Positions 38,269 through 56,039 of a stretch of 64,000 bases of DNA are shown here, piece by piece. Source of the DNA: Antennarius striatus (lineage: Eukaryota; Chordata; Actinopteri; Lophiiformes; Antennariidae); assembly GCF_040054535.1 (NCBI RefSeq), contig NC_090783.1, positions 4,407,501 to 4,471,500 on the forward strand, written 5' to 3'. The translations under genes and the position numbers were made by a program. The notes under the pieces were generated by a model. That model was not told the DNA's origin, ran no database searches, and saw nothing but the letters and a program-made list of their open reading frames with translations. How positions within the stretch are numbered: the stretch's first letter is position 1; every line of letters begins with the position of its first letter.

Positions 38269-38283
38269 GGTAACCATAGTAAC
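38269..38283. promoter_or_regulatory. X-box (RFX site) in the lrrc71 promoter
   Basis: GGTAACCATAGTAAC (reverse complement GTTACTATGGTTACC) fits the RFX X-box on both half-sites. RFX and FOXJ1 switch on ciliary genes, and X-boxes typically lie within 200 bp of the start site. LRRC71 is expressed in ciliated and testis tissue in vertebrates, so the site is in a meaningful place. Confidence 0.65.
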
Positions 38284-38362
38284 TATCAACAATTACAGAA
38301 CCTATAGTTAGCTGAGCTAGCTTACTTGTTTGACAGGTATAATTGGACTTTACGATACAAAA

Positions 38363-42354
<3,992 letters not shown>

Positions 42355-44010
42355 TAATGTTTCCACACATATTTTATTGCATAAGTTCAAGAAAACAGCA
42401 TTTAAAGCTGAGTACCTTTTTTGTTTTGTTAAAAGTTGCAGTTCGCTGTCTGAATGTTAACCAAATGACTGAAAACGTCTGTTCTGCATAAATAGTTCAA
42501 ATATTTAACATTTTTAGACTGAATGAAAATTGCCTTCCAAAATGTTCCGTTCGGTATCCAAATCATTCCGTCCAGCTCTGAAGGGTGCCGACTGATTTAC
42601 TTCTATAGGCTGGATAATAGAGAAACAAATATTTCTGGGTCAAATTAACAGATTTATGTGAAACAAAGACGTTGGATAGAACAATGTTACTGGTTCTTTA
42701 AAATTTTAAAAATTGACAAATTCTTTTCAATTATTTTTTTAAAAATCAAAACATTTTCAAAGACATTCATATAAATTGATCATTCATTTAGAGTATGGGT
42801 GTGATCTTTCTGACAGTTTTGTGCAATGGCCTGGACCAACCTTCAGGCCATTTCCAGCAGTTCCTCCTCCATGTCATAATCTGAGATGCAAAACTCTCAA
42901 AGTGACATCTGATAGTTTTCACAATTATAAACTCTATGCAAGCCCTAAATTATTCTTCTTCTTAAATATAAGACAAACTAGCCTCTAGTATAACCTCTTT
43001 TGAAAAATGAAATGGCAACAGAAACAAGCATTAAATACCCCATCCCAGTGTGAAAATATTCAAAACCTAATCATACCTAAAGCTTCCTTGATTTGCATAG
43101 TGTTCTGTGTCATTGGACTTTTTTTTTCTTACAATATTGAGAATAGAAAGTTATCACTAAAGTAAGGCACATTAAAATATAGCATCATGGTTTTGGTGCT
43201 CTGATTTGGAAAGTCTGTGGAGCCCCTGAATGTGACAAACTAGTGCATTGGAGGGAAAATTAAAACGCTCTTCACCCAAAAGCTGTTTAAGAACAGAGAG
43301 AACAGAACGTGCATCAAAAATCCCCTGAGGTACTCTCATGACTTAACAGAGCAACAACAAACAAAGTACAACATTTTGTGGAACCCCCACTACAAAAGGT
43401 AAAAGAGACTGATATGTTTTGCATATAAAAACATCGTCGTGGGCATCTGCAGCTGCACTGGAACACATTCATCCCCTGTGATGGTGCCAACAGTTTGTTT
43501 TTGTTTGCTGTGTATTCAAACGTGAGCCCTTTCAAACAGTGGAACTGAGTCAGGCAGCAGTTCTCCAGAAACACCACCTGAATATCGTAACAGAACCGTA
43601 CCGAGCAGCAGACAACTGGAGTAGACATTCAGGAAAAGATCGGACCCTGAAGAGAGACATTTCTCTTCCTTCACTCTCCAGGCTTTGGTTGGTGGACTTG
43701 AAACATGCATGCTTTACCATCATCAGCAGTTATTGTTAAAAGGTTCAGGCCATAATGGCTTCCAAACCCTTCAACAGAACTGCAAAGATGAACTAGAAAA
43801 AGGTATCTTGGTATGGTTGTCTTTGATGGAAAATAAATATATTATTAGGGTTTGCTCTTTTTTTTTTCTTATAATTGTTGCATAATGACTCAAGGTTTCA
43901 CCATGAAACAGTAGCTGAAGAAAAACAAAAAAGAAGAGAACTGCCATAAAATCAAGTCTATTAAAATCTCTGAGTTCACTTGAACCGATCACAGAGGCTT
44001 ATCCGGACTA
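42355..44010. other. Convergent 3' regions of lrrc71 and fhip1a
   Basis: No further gene is seen. The interval contains the 3' UTRs of both genes. Plus-strand candidate poly(A) signals are distant (ATTAAA near 43,030; AATAAA near 43,826). The only canonical minus-strand hexamer I found is at 42,373-42,378. Confidence 0.6.
42373..42378 (-). terminator. Candidate poly(A) signal for fhip1a
   Basis: TTTATT on the plus strand is AATAAA on the minus strand. It would give fhip1a a 3' UTR of about 1.6 kb ending some 20 bp from the lrrc71 stop, so the two transcripts would be tail-to-tail or overlapping. Confidence 0.45.
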
Positions 44011-47000
44011 TCAATCTTCCATAGGAATGTATGATAAGATGGAGTGCTCTTGTGCAATGGCAGCCAGTTCTTTAAGGAACTCAGGGAAGAGGACGGTAGC
44101 AAAGACTTCCGTTTGCTGCAGAGAGATGCCTTTGGGTTTAGGCGGAGGTGAATTCTTCAGGATCTTTCCTGCGTCGCTGTGGCTGACGTTGCTCCTCCGG
44201 TCTGGGAACAAGAGGATTAATAGGTTACAAAAGAAAAGAAGATACAACGGAAGACGGTTTGTGAACATAATATATTCATTGATGATTTTTTGTGTGGCAC
44301 CCAAAGAAATGCCTTTTAGGAAACCCAGTGAACATGCGAGGAAGTAATGTTAAATTTGCCATCTATCCAAATTCTGGCACTTCTAGTTTTGAAACCGCAG
44401 GGAGCTTGGTTCAAACTTGGAAACCCAGCATTTAGCTGAAGGAAACGTAACTTGAAAGTGACCAAAAAGTGGAAGCTAAGCCAAACAGATAAGGTCAACT
44501 TCAACTTGTTTACAAAGCACTAAAACAATGTTCTTATTCCAAGCTTCTGCTTAACGCTTTTAGAAAAAAAAAGAAAGAAAAGAAAATGCAGATGCCAACC
44601 ACAGCTAGCTCAAACACAGACACCCAATGCTGGTTCCTACCTGCTGCATCTCTGGCCAGCAACCAGTGTTGGGCGGTGGTGATCAGCTCCTCAAAGTCTT
44701 TCCTTTTGACTGCCAGGTCTTCTATCTGGTTCTTTACGGTGGCGAGTACCTAAAGGGAGACGCAGCGAAGAAATTGTAAGAGTTTGCTTCAATGAAGACT
44801 TGACTCCTTTCTTCACCTCATAACACCTTTCTGTTACCTGGTAAAGAGAGCGGACGGTCGGCTGGAACACCAGGTTGGTGTTGAGGAGGAAGGAGCGCAG
44901 GAGAGGCTGAGGGTACGCTGCCAGCTGGGCCAGGATGCCCGTCAGGAGCAGGTTGACATGAAGCGAGTTAGACATCATGTTCTCCATTCGCGAAAGCAGC
45001 ACACTGATAAAAGGACCTACAGAGAACCATATTTACTTTACTCATTTTATTTTTGTTTGTTTTTTTAACGCCGATTTATGTGGACTTACCCGTAAAAGGC
45101 AACGACTGGCTTCTGCCCGCACTTCCACTGACAAACTTGGGTCCAAATGGTGAAAGGGGTTTCTCCGTCTCCGGTGTCTCAGCAGAGAAGGATGTAAAAT
45201 CCATCTCCCCCTCTTCGTCCTCCTCCGCCACAGGCTTCTTTACCTCTGCCTCAGCTTTTCCGTCTGCTTCAGTGTCCAACGTGCGAATGAGGTCATCGTA
45301 TTGAGCCAAGAAGTCCTCGCCAAGGTCAGCAGCAGGTTTGTTTTGGAGGTTTGGAGTACAGTCCATCTGACCTTTGGCCTTGGAGTCCGATCTATTCTGA
45401 GACGTCGGAAGTGTTAGACCGCCTTCTTTTATGGGGGGAACTTTAGTTGAGCTTTGTATAGTTTCTGCTGGCGCAGGCCCGTTGGATTTGAACTCACTGG
45501 GCTCTGCCTCTCTGGCATCTTTCTTGGCGACCAGGTCGTAAACCATCACATCGTCCTGGAATTCATTTTCCTCGATGTAAGAGCCTTTCACCAACATGAT
45601 GGCTGTTTTCCTCATTTCTTGGATGTGCTTCGGGGGTTCGGCAGCAGGTTGCTGCGGAGGTTCGCTCTCTGCAGGGTCCTCAGCCGGCTGCATCGGACAA
45701 GCATCATAGCTATCGTCCCATTCCAGCTCTGGGGGGTTCATGGAGGGCTGCTCCGCATTCGGCGGCCGGCAGGGTCGAGGGCGAGGCACTGGCGGCTGTG
45801 GGGCTCTTTTGAGAGTCATCTGGGTTTGTAGATTTTTCAGCAGCGGCTCATCGAGGACGCCGGGCTGGTATTTGTCAGGTGGGGGGTCCTCGCTGTCGTA
45901 TGCGGCCGACCAAACGCGGCAGGCTCGTATGCAGCTGCTGATGTTCAGACGGGCGTCGTAGAGATAATGCAGATAACTGACATCCAGGTACATTTCTGAA
46001 CCAATGGTGCAGGAGTTACCCGAGCCGTCGTCCTCTTCACATGAACTCTTGTTAGTCTCTGGGGAGGGAAAAAAAAAAGATAGGGAACATTGATAGAAGC
46101 TGTGGAAAAGCTCCCGCAGAGCTTAACTAAAGAGTTTGAAATCATCCTACAGGGGGCTACAAGCACAACGTCGTCACAGCCCACCAAAACAAACATTCCT
46201 TTACATCCTGTCCTTCTCACCTGTGTTGCTGTTGGGGGTCTCTGCACCCTTTGAAAAGAGGATGGAGTCCAGCTGTCGGAGGGGCGGGGGGCTGTGATCC
46301 GGAGAGCAGCAGGATGGCGTTAATGCCAGTATCTTGGACGCTGACACCGAGTAGCAGTCTCTCTCCTTCACCACACGCCTCTGGCTCAACATCATGTGAT
46401 TACAAGGGATCAAGTACCTGGGGCAGCAGATAAAAACCATCCTGTTAGGAAAGCCAATGGGTGGTCTTAGGAGGGGGGGAGTAGGGGCAGAAGGTAACAC
46501 AGCAAAGTAAAAGCTCATGAGCTACATGACACAGCTAGAAATGTGTGCATAATTCACCTCAATACAAGCTGTAGCATCACGTCTTCACAATATAAACCAA
46601 TGAGAGTGTGGAAAAGGGCCAGGGACACTGTGCCGAGCTGGGGAGCCAAACAGAAAAGGACAATCAAACACGATCCGATGTTTTTTTTACCTTACAGCAA
46701 TAAACGTGTCAGTTAGGACCAAACTGATCAGGTGATTGGCAGAAAGACACGGATAGCGTGTCAGAAAATCTAATTTACAGCTAAATTTAATGCTTTGATT
46801 TGCTAAGAGAAGGTCAATAATTATTATAAACAATATACGGTACGAAGGTTGAAGCAGGAAACTGAATCACAGGTAAAAGCAGATTTGCATTTAAATAAAC
46901 AGATATTTGTAAAGTAAACCAGTGTTTCCCTGAGCAAACCCGACTGCCACCAAATGCTGCAGGGAACTCCCTCAGATATTTATTCAGTCCAACAACGACA

Positions 47001-50000
47001 TAGAAAGTCTTTCCTTGTTCTTGTTGATGATTAAGTTCTGCCAAAATATTTGAACAAGACATTCTGACCAGGACTGTATTAAAAAGCTGATGCCAACTGC
47101 TCGTCTCACAGGATGCATTGCTGCCACTGAGCATCACCATGGCAACAATCTCCAAGCTCTGACGCTGACAGTGAGAGTTTCTCCAACGTGCAAACTGCCT
47201 CTAGTTTCTTCTGGACTTACTAATCATGTCGCACTGCATTTGTGTGGGATACGTCCGTGTTTCTGACCCGTGTGTCCTCGGGTCTGTTTTGTACCTGGAA
47301 CGGGGTGTTGATGCGGCTGACCAGGGTGTCTAAAATGTGGACGCTTTCATGTTGGTGGAGGAGGATGAAGGAGAGGAAGGTCTGCAGCAGGGATGGCTCG
47401 GTTATACTCCTCAGGAAGAGGTCCAGGTATGCCGTGGTGGCCATCACCTCCTCTAGAGTCAGCTTCACAGCAGACGTACAGAACAAAAGACATTTGGTCA
47501 GAGATGGATCTGTCTGCCTATTGGTCCACACGACAGAGCATACCAACCTTGTGGAGAGCTGGTGCTAGGACAGGCACAAGGAAGCCATTGTAGATGTAGC
47601 CAACAAGCTGGTCTCTGATATCAGGATGGGCCACCTGGGTATTATAAAAGCACGTTAGTCAATTTTTCACATGGCGGAGCCTTGAGCATGCATCCGTGTC
47701 ACATTGCAACCTGGATAACAGCGTTGCAGAACTCCAGCGAGTTGAGAAACTGGATAACGGACGGTATCTGGAAACAGTCCTCCTCCCGCAGGCAGTGCCA
47801 CTCCTCATTAGGAACCTCCAGCTTAGTGGGCAGCGAGGAGTAAAGGCCACTCAACCCCGTGGCCAAAACCTACAGGAGAGAAAGGATCAACATGAAATAA
47901 GATCTTACAGCAGCCAAGAACTGGTCAATAGCTAATTTTGGAACTGCAACTGGCCAGTAAGCAATTAAACCACAGGTCAGTGTTCTCCCCGATTAGGTCA
48001 GCATCTACAACAGGGATTCTCATCCCTGTTCCTTAAGGTTAAAAAACCCCCAGCAAACCTAGTATGTGCTGCATCAAACATATGTATCATATGTAATCCT
48101 CACTATGACATAAATCATTTCTCCTTTTCAGATTTGTGATAATGTAATGCAGGTGTAAGCAGTCCACTGCAGCAGCGAGGAGGCAGACACTGATTTATGC
48201 CTCCCACGGGTCCGATCTATAAAGATTTGAGCAGAAAAGAGTTTTATTGCCTGTAGCCCTCCTGTCATAATCATCAGGATATGATAATCATATCACTAAT
48301 TGATGTTCTGATGTCAACACACCAATAATTCAACGTTTACAGGTGAAGATTTCTATTAAACTGCAGTCAGATTTAACAATACAGTGATTGCCTCATCAGT
48401 GTTCCAGTGACACATACATACATCCTCTGTAGAGGATTATCCTTGTAGCGTGGAAACAATTAACTGCAGAATCCAGTTGCTAAACTGGTGTCGCACTGAA
48501 AGCTTTTTTTTTTTTACCATGATGTCTGCAGCTGTGGATTAATGTTATTATTTGCATGGGATTATCCTGGACCCACACCGTGTTCTTCTGAACGACAGAC
48601 ATTAGTGACATGAGGATGGCATAACCTTGTTATACTATTTTTGTCTTGGGTGTGACAAAATAAAAATATAATACTGGGGAGTGAGGAGACCATCTATGTG
48701 GAAATTTACTTGAGAGGGAGGTGAAGCAAAAAGGGAAACAGATTCATTATCTGGGGCTGACCGGACAGAAGTAAGTGTTCTCTGCAACGTGCTTGGCCAC
48801 TCGCTCGTTCTCAGCAGACAGTGACATGATGAGCAGCAGCGCATCTCTGGCTTGCTGGCCCACGGTTCCCTCCCTGTGGATGTAGGGGATGAGCAGAGAG
48901 AACATGAGGAAATTGGTGGCCCCCTGATCCTCGCTGGTGTGGAAAAACAGCTCCAGAACGGACGGGTCCTTCGCTAGGACGCAGCACAGCTGGTGGAGCA
49001 GCAGCACCAGTTCAGCTTCGACCTGTGGCGCCGCCGTCCCCGAGCAGGACGACAACAGCATCATGAGCGGTCGCAAGATGGGCTTGTGGTGCAGCAGGGG
49101 CTGGTGGGACTGCCCCACCAGCATCTCGTACATCTTCAGCTGCTCCAGCTTCATGTCGTCTGTGAACTCCCTGCGGAGGCTCCACACGAACAGACGCTCC
49201 ATCACGTTCTCCATCACCACGAACTCCAGGATGGGGCCCATGGCTCCTGCCTGACCGCTCTTCTCCTCCATCAGCAGGAACAGCATGTGCTCCACGTAGT
49301 TTTGTACCGCGTTGGCCTCGTCTCCGGGGATGGGGAGGAAACGAGGGACACCACTCGAGCCGGTGTTGAAGTTGATGATGCTCAGGGGGGGCAAGGCGGA
49401 GCTCCGTAAGGGATCATGCTTCTCTAGGATCTTCACCACCTACAGGAACAAACAAGAGGATCATCACTTCAACAGAACCACAACACACACACATGCGTAT
49501 TTATCTACATGTGTTTTTGTGACCTAGACTATATAATAGAACAAAAGTTTTTAAAAAAAACTTCGAAGTCTTGGAACAAATTGTTCTCATCACATTCTGT
49601 CACTAACTTCACTCGATGAAGTCAAAAGTGCAAATACAAAATCTATTATGTCGGTAAAGAGGATCACATCACAGTATCATATAACAGTGTAACAGAAATG
49701 CAAACAGTGTTGGTAAACCCTTCCCTCTGTCTGACAGGTTTTCTGTTCATAAATGGGAGGGAGCAGCACAGCGCAGATGCACTCAGTTTGGTTGTCTACA
49801 GTGAAACCGTCCTTTGTGTATCCACTGTGTGGAAACCACAGTCATAATAATGGAGCAGTGTCTCCAGCATGCATCGCTGCCATGGCAATGATTGGCTGCA
49901 CACAAGAGAATTGGGCATGGCTGACGGAAACAATGAGAACTGAGTTTGTAATCCCTGTCTGAGCCGGAGGGGGCCCGGCCCGGCGGCCTGGAGGTGCAGG

Positions 50001-52116
50001 AATCGGTCAGCGCTGAACGCTCTGTGGGCCAGTAGTGACAGAAAGAGGCCAAGTTTGAAAATCACACCAGGATTGCACTTATTGGATAAATGGAGGAGTC
50101 AGACCGTGTCCTGCCTGAACAGTGACGCTATCAAGGTCACCTGCAGGCAAGGTTAAACAGAAACACAGATCGGTCAGATAGCAAACCTGATTCACTTCAG
50201 TGAAGCATGGAGTCAAGCTGAGGTGGAGCACCATTAACCCCCCAACCCCTCCTGTGGACCAGACTGTGGTTGTTCTGAGCATTTTGAGCAAATCTGTGAA
50301 ACTCTGGTATTGTTTTGGTTGGAGAACAGAGAAGTCACCAGTCACCACTAGTGTGATGATGCTCTAAAACGCACACTGGATGGGAGTGTTTCCACAAAAA
50401 TGGAGATGAACTGAAAAACCTTGTGGCAGCTGCTGTGAATGGAATGAGTCCATAACTTTGTTAAAGATCACCAAACCTCTCACACCTCCCAGTCAATGGT
50501 TAAAGATAGCTGGCTGCCACGGCGACTGACGGATCACTTTGTGTGTCACAACAAACACAATGAGCTCTGTGAGGCCTGGAGAGCAGCAGATAAGACACAG
50601 CAAATGAACATGAACCTAAACCGCTTATGAAAAAACAAAAAAAAAGCACAGCTCCTCACACAAGAGTGAGGCTAGTATAACTTACAACACCTTACTTGGA
50701 TTTCAAGGTTTTCCAAAAGGAAACCAAAGCCAAGAGCGCTGCTATCAGGCTACAGATTAGCTGACTAACTCTGGAAGAGTGACAATGTGCTGCCAGTTCG
50801 CCTGCAGCAAAACAAGCTGCGATATTAAACAGGGAGCTGTCGATTATTTCTGCTCCCAGTCTGAAAACCGGAACTCATTAAACACTAAAGTTGGTGGCTC
50901 AAATGAATTTCTTCATAAAAATGAAACCGACAGCTCTTGGAACTGTGGCCGTGTATAACCTGAACCACCTGTTGCGTTAAGGGCGCTTTTACTTTACAAA
51001 TTCCAAGGATGAAATCCCTCTTGTGGAAGTCCAAAAAACAAAATCACAATCTTTAGTTTACAAACTGGAAGAAATCTGTGAGGTCAACAAAAGTCCTTCC
51101 AATAGGGCAGCTCCTAACCAGGTCAGCCTACTGCCATCAGCATCAAACCTGTCACCGGTCTGGAATGGGCTGTCAAGCCTGCTGAACTTGGTGACCTACT
51201 TTAACAGGCTGGTTTGTGTCTGAAACAACAAGCTCCCTTACATCAGTCTGGATTCACAAGAACAAATCCAACTGGAGTAATTCACTTTTTCAAAAAACTC
51301 CCAGAATGTAATTATGAGATCTTAACCTTCGCAGTAAGAACGGCGTTACATTATTCACTGAGAAAGCAAGGAACAAAACACACACGTGAGCACACAAACT
51401 CTCCAACTGAAGTAGCTTCCCTTCCTGAACACACACCGTCCCCTCCTGCTGTCAGTGCTTTTGAGCCGCCGGTTTCAAGTTTCCACATCACAATTTTCAC
51501 AATTGCAAGTTGGACCGCGTGAGGTCACGTAATCTTGATTCCATGTGCTCGAGTCAACAGATCAACGTGAAACCAGCCTTCTGGTGTCGAGCTCTGTACG
51601 TACATGTGAGCGTAAAGACACGTGGTGTCTGAGCACAATATCTGGAAGCTTATCTGACGTCAGAATTTAATAAAGATTACAATCCAGCTAATTCGACTGG
51701 GGGGGGGGGGGTGCCGTTACAAAGAAACGACCAGACACCCCACTGACAACCAACTAACACAGACATAAACACAGCCGGCAGTCCTCTATCCCCTCCCCGT
51801 CTGGCCAGTGTCACACTTCTGTCAGTGTGTCTAACATTGTCCATCCCATCACAGCATGGGAGGAGGATTCACAGGCTGCCAGGACCCACAGAGGCGAACA
51901 GGGACAAGAGTCTGAGGCAGCTGGCTCCACATTGCCAAGATTCCACTGGCCAGAACCGCACTGCAGTTCAGTGTTGTTGGGACGGTACTCACAGTGCTGC
52001 GTTTGTCTGCTTCCACAGTCAGTGAAACACATGTTAAGTGGAAGCTAATAAGAAAACTGTTGGCACTTTTTGTCAGAGGATTCCGATCAGGGGTCAGCAT
52101 CTCTTCTCAGACTTGC

Positions 52117-52153
<37 letters not shown>

Positions 52154-52758
52154 CTTGACAGTCCCTTCTGTTCAAGAGACTGGCTGGTTTGTCTGACTCT
52201 GACAAGGATAGAAGACGTTCCTTTATGGGACTAAGAGGGTGGAAACAACTATTTTAAAAAGACAAGCTGATGTTTGGACAGAACATTTTTGGAATAAAAA
52301 AAACAACAACATAATTCTGGGAAACGTTCTGGTTTATAAGCAAATATAAAAACCGCTTGAACTACTTCGAAAGTCGGGCAGACAGAACAATGTACAGAAT
52401 ATGTATAAATTTTCTTTTTGCTTCCAGGGTTTAAGCAAAGTAAATTGCCTTCATGTGCAGCTTAGTTAAATTACAGACCCTGGAAAAGTTTACTTTAATT
52501 GAAGCCTTGCTATACATTTGTTTTAATGCCTTGACACAAAGTTCCTGGTTGGAAGTAGAATAGAGTTGCGCTAAACTGGTTAACTGTACAAAAAAAAGCA
52601 ATAATAATTTCTTTAAGCTGCACAACTCTCACTTCAGCACTGGCATTTACCTGAGCCCAGTGGTTCTTGAACACAATCATGCAGGTCTCCGGATCCACTT
52701 CCGTCAAGACCAGAGCCTGCTGATCCCGGTTTCCCCGGGCAACCATGGAGGCCATCAT
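44011..52758 (-). CDS. fhip1a: FHF complex subunit HOOK-interacting protein 1A (FAM160A1), 11 coding exons
   Basis: FHIP proteins join FTS and Hook proteins to link early-endosome cargo to dynein. Minus-strand coding exons are 52758-52651, 49439-48762, 47869-47711, 47634-47548, 47462-47295, 46637-46558, 46417-46221, 46058-45090, 45016-44838, 44749-44641 and 44201-44011. They join in frame to 974 residues (human about 1,040). Residues 1-490 form the RAI16-like helical region, with DPETCMIVFKNHW joined to VVKILEKHDPLRSS, NYVEHMLFLL, ENTYFCP joined to VLATGLSGLYSSLPTK, VAHPDIRDQLVGYIYNGF and YLIPCNHMMLSQRR. The 323-codon exon (about 493-815) is mostly disordered, Pro- and acid-rich. The C-terminus returns to helices (VLLSRMENMMSNSLHVN, FATVLFPEFLKELAAIAQEH). 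The start follows TTCACC with tandem ATGs. I chose the 1A paralogue because gatb is its neighbour in human; 1B is the alternative. Confidence 0.92.
52120..52149. repeat. (TA)n microsatellite
   Basis: A 30-bp pure TA run in the second fhip1a intron. Confidence 0.9.
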
Positions 52759-52871
52759 GGTGAACGGATCGTGTACAAGTTAAACCATGTCATAGGCAGG
52801 AGAAGGAGAACATTCCTGATTGCACACTGGGTGCAAGCATAACCACAGGAGGACGGAAAAAGATAGAGGAC
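52759..52871 (-). other. 5' UTR part of fhip1a exon 2
   Basis: On the minus strand, the acceptor TTGTCCCCAG at 52,872 onward opens a 113-nt leader before the tandem ATGs at 52,758. No in-frame upstream ATG extends the protein. The partner donor is probably that of the noncoding exon near 62,588. Confidence 0.6.
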
Positions 52872-54423
52872 CTGGGGACAAAAGAAAAGACACAAGCAGA
52901 CATATCCTTTACATATAGCACCTTCATAAAACAACAGCACAGTTACAATGCCATGATGCCCTTTGTCCCTCTGCATGACGGCATCAGGTAATCCAGTCAA
53001 TGAGAAAAAGAGACGTCTTGATCAACTCTCTGTACTCTGTTGTCAAACTGCTTTTGGAATATCTCAGATGCCCAGAGCAGATTCCTGCAGCTCCTCCAAC
53101 ATCACTCATCTCAGAAACATTCTGACACCAGTACGCAAACGGCAACTGTGTGTGAACAACGGTGGGGAGTTCAGGAAAGAAAAAGAACAGATGTGTGTTT
53201 TCATTTTCTGAATGATATATTCTGCATTTCTCACTGTGTTTTGTTGGAGTATATATAATTTTGTATAAAATAGTCTCAAGGATAGCTTTGCAGATTTTTC
53301 CAATACTTGCATCGGCACTGTGGAATTTTGGAGCTTTTTCCTACGGGAAAAGTACTAATTTGATGTTTGTCCTGGAAAGACTGATTTTACTAAACCAGCC
53401 TGAGGTTGTCTTTGACAATACTCAACATCCTTGAATAAAAGTACAGGGTGAATCCCAATGTTAATCCAGCGGTGAAAAAGGATGGTCTATTCACCTTCTT
53501 CGCAGAATTTTGTAACAGACCAGTCAACAAAGAACATTCAGTGTGTTTGTAGTTGGAAGAACAGTCAGTGTTTGTGGTTTGAGACCAGAATGAGCTACGC
53601 TACGCTTTAGTACTCTGGCACTTCAACAAGGAAGAGCCTTCGGATGATTCCTCCCCTTATGTTTGCAACAACTATCATTACAGTTTAAAAATTAAATTTG
53701 ATGTACAATAGATGACGTAATCTCACCCAAAGTCTAAAGCCATTCTTATACTAGCAGCTTGGTTGCACTAGCTGTTGTTCTTTGAGCCAATAACCTGTTT
53801 TACAGAATATATTCCATAATTACTTATGGAATAATTACTTAACAGCCTGTAGCCACACTAGCGATTCTGTAAGAATGTGACAATTATTCTGCGCTTCAAG
53901 TTATCATCAGAATAAGTTTCAAAATCATGGTGTTCAGCAGGTGAAGTTCACCATGGTTAGTTATTAGCATGATAACAGTTGGTATGAAATAATGGTTTGG
54001 ATTCATCACTTTGGAATTATGAATGGAGACTTTTTTCTCATTCCAATAATGAAATGTTGAGATTTTTTATTAAAAACTACCAATTCTAACCTCATGGTGG
54101 CACTACAGTTGAAATCCAAATCCCTCCAGTATGTGTGATTTCAGATGAAGCCTCTGACCACCAAGAAACATACAAAAACACAGGACAGAATCATCTGACT
54201 ATCACCATGAGGAATCGACCGTAAAACAACAGCCCCTATATGTACCCCTAAGCCAATCACAGCTCACACCCTCCTTTTGAATCCACTTTGCCCCAGTACC
54301 ACAGAAACATCCCCACCGACCAATGAGTTTAGGCATAACAAGGCACAAAATTTCTGCATCTGCTTTCAGTTAGGAGGAGAGTGCCAGCTGGTCGGATTCC
54401 TGAGAAGGAATGCAGTGTGGAGC

Positions 54424-54449
54424 GTGTGTGTGTGTGTGTGTGTGTGTGT
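54424..54449. repeat. (GT)n microsatellite
   Basis: A 26-bp pure GT run inside fhip1a intron 1. Confidence 0.9.
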
Positions 54450-55994
54450 TTGTCGTCTTACCTTTGCTGAACCATCTTCAAGAAGGCCGGATTTCAGTCA
54501 AGGACTTCATTTTTGTACTGTTGACCCAAAAAGAGAAAAAGAGGAGGATTTGAGAGCGTTCATACAAGAGACCAGGCGTGGCGGGAAATGACTGGACGTG
54601 AGTAAGCTGCTCCAAACACCACTTGGATGATGGAGGTGGAGAGGAGGAGTATTAAAACGGAAAAAAACAGGAAGAGAGAAAAAAAATGAGAAAAGGAGGT
54701 GCAAATAAGATGACAGCAACTTGCATAGAAAAAGAATAAATCAGATTTCTGGACGTTCTTCACATCCTCGTGACTGAATAACTCCATTGTCTCTTTCCAT
54801 TAGTGTTGTGATGTAACTGGCATCCCATTCAGCTATGAGAGGCCCCTTCCTCACCAATATCGCTACTGTACGTCTCAAGCCCATGTGGGAATTGTGTCAA
54901 ATGTCCCAGGAGCAGATTACCAAACCTTTTGCTGATGATGTTTTTGCCCGTTAATGGTTTGAAAATGTGGCTTTCTTGGAAAACGGCTGACCTTTCACAG
55001 AAGCCTGATGTGATGTAAACAGAGTGTGGGAGGGAGACAGATGGAGATGTGAGTGGGTGGGTCGTGCTCAAGAGTCATCAGATACTCATGGTTGGTTTTT
55101 CAATCCAATTTCTTTCCTTCATTTGGCCTCAAACATGCAATTTTCCCCTTGTAGTAAATTAGTAGAGCAGCTTCACTGGTGGAATCCCCCAATTCTAAAA
55201 TATGAAAGCAACCCAACTCAGGAAAGGCCAAAGAGAGGTGACTTACTGCTGTCAGACTTCAGCCTGTGGGGTATTATCAGACATGTTGCAGTGAACTCTG
55301 GTCACACTCGTTCAGCAGCCCTGCTCCACCTCTGGAGTCACTTTTATTCTCTAATTTAATTTTCCAAAGCTCAGCTGTCTTTGTGTTGGTTATTTATGGC
55401 AACAGGATATCGTCAAAAACAAGTTAGTCTCTGCAAAGTCCCTGAAAGTTTTTTTTTTGTTTGACATAAGAAGCCTTAGCTCCTCTCAGGCAACTCTCTC
55501 CACACGTACTCCAATTTGTTAGAATCTCTCTGGAACTAAAAACCAAACATGTTACGACTTGGATTTAGCACCTCATCCGATCACAATATACTGTAATCTC
55601 AGGGAGTAGTGACTGAACTCCAGCCTCTCGTGACACTCCAATCCCTTGAACATATGGATTTGGCAACTCTCCATCCAGGATAACAAAGAAAAGCCTCTTG
55701 CAAAATGCTCTTTTGCAGCTAAACTGGCCGATGGAGTAATTCTGAAAGTCAGGACCTGAGTCATGTTTCTCCAGTAGAGACACCGCAGCCATGTCAGAGT
55801 TGAGACGCTGCGCTACACGTTCAAAACAACCTGAAAGAACCACAAGTTGGACAAATGAAGCGCTAAACACATCCCGTTAAAAAGAAAAACTGCGTGAGAA
55901 TCTGTCTCCTGGTTTTTGGATGTTTGCATGAATGATATGTGCAAACACAGAATTTTTCTGTTTGAAGCTTCAAGTGTACCTGTAAAATTGCAGT

Positions 55995-56039
55995 ATCAAA
56001 TTGCCACAATTTCTAATCGTCCAATTATGGCAATTTGAT
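55995..56039. repeat. 12-bp perfect inverted repeat, 21-bp spacer
   Basis: ATCAAATTGCCA at 55,995-56,006 is exactly complementary to TGGCAATTTGAT at 56,028-56,039. The spacer is AT-rich. It may be the remains of a small foldback element; no duplication flanks it. Confidence 0.65.

Noticed and set aside
48993..49409. 138-codon plus-strand frame
   Set aside because: It is antisense to the large fhip1a exon, which has clear homology on the minus strand.
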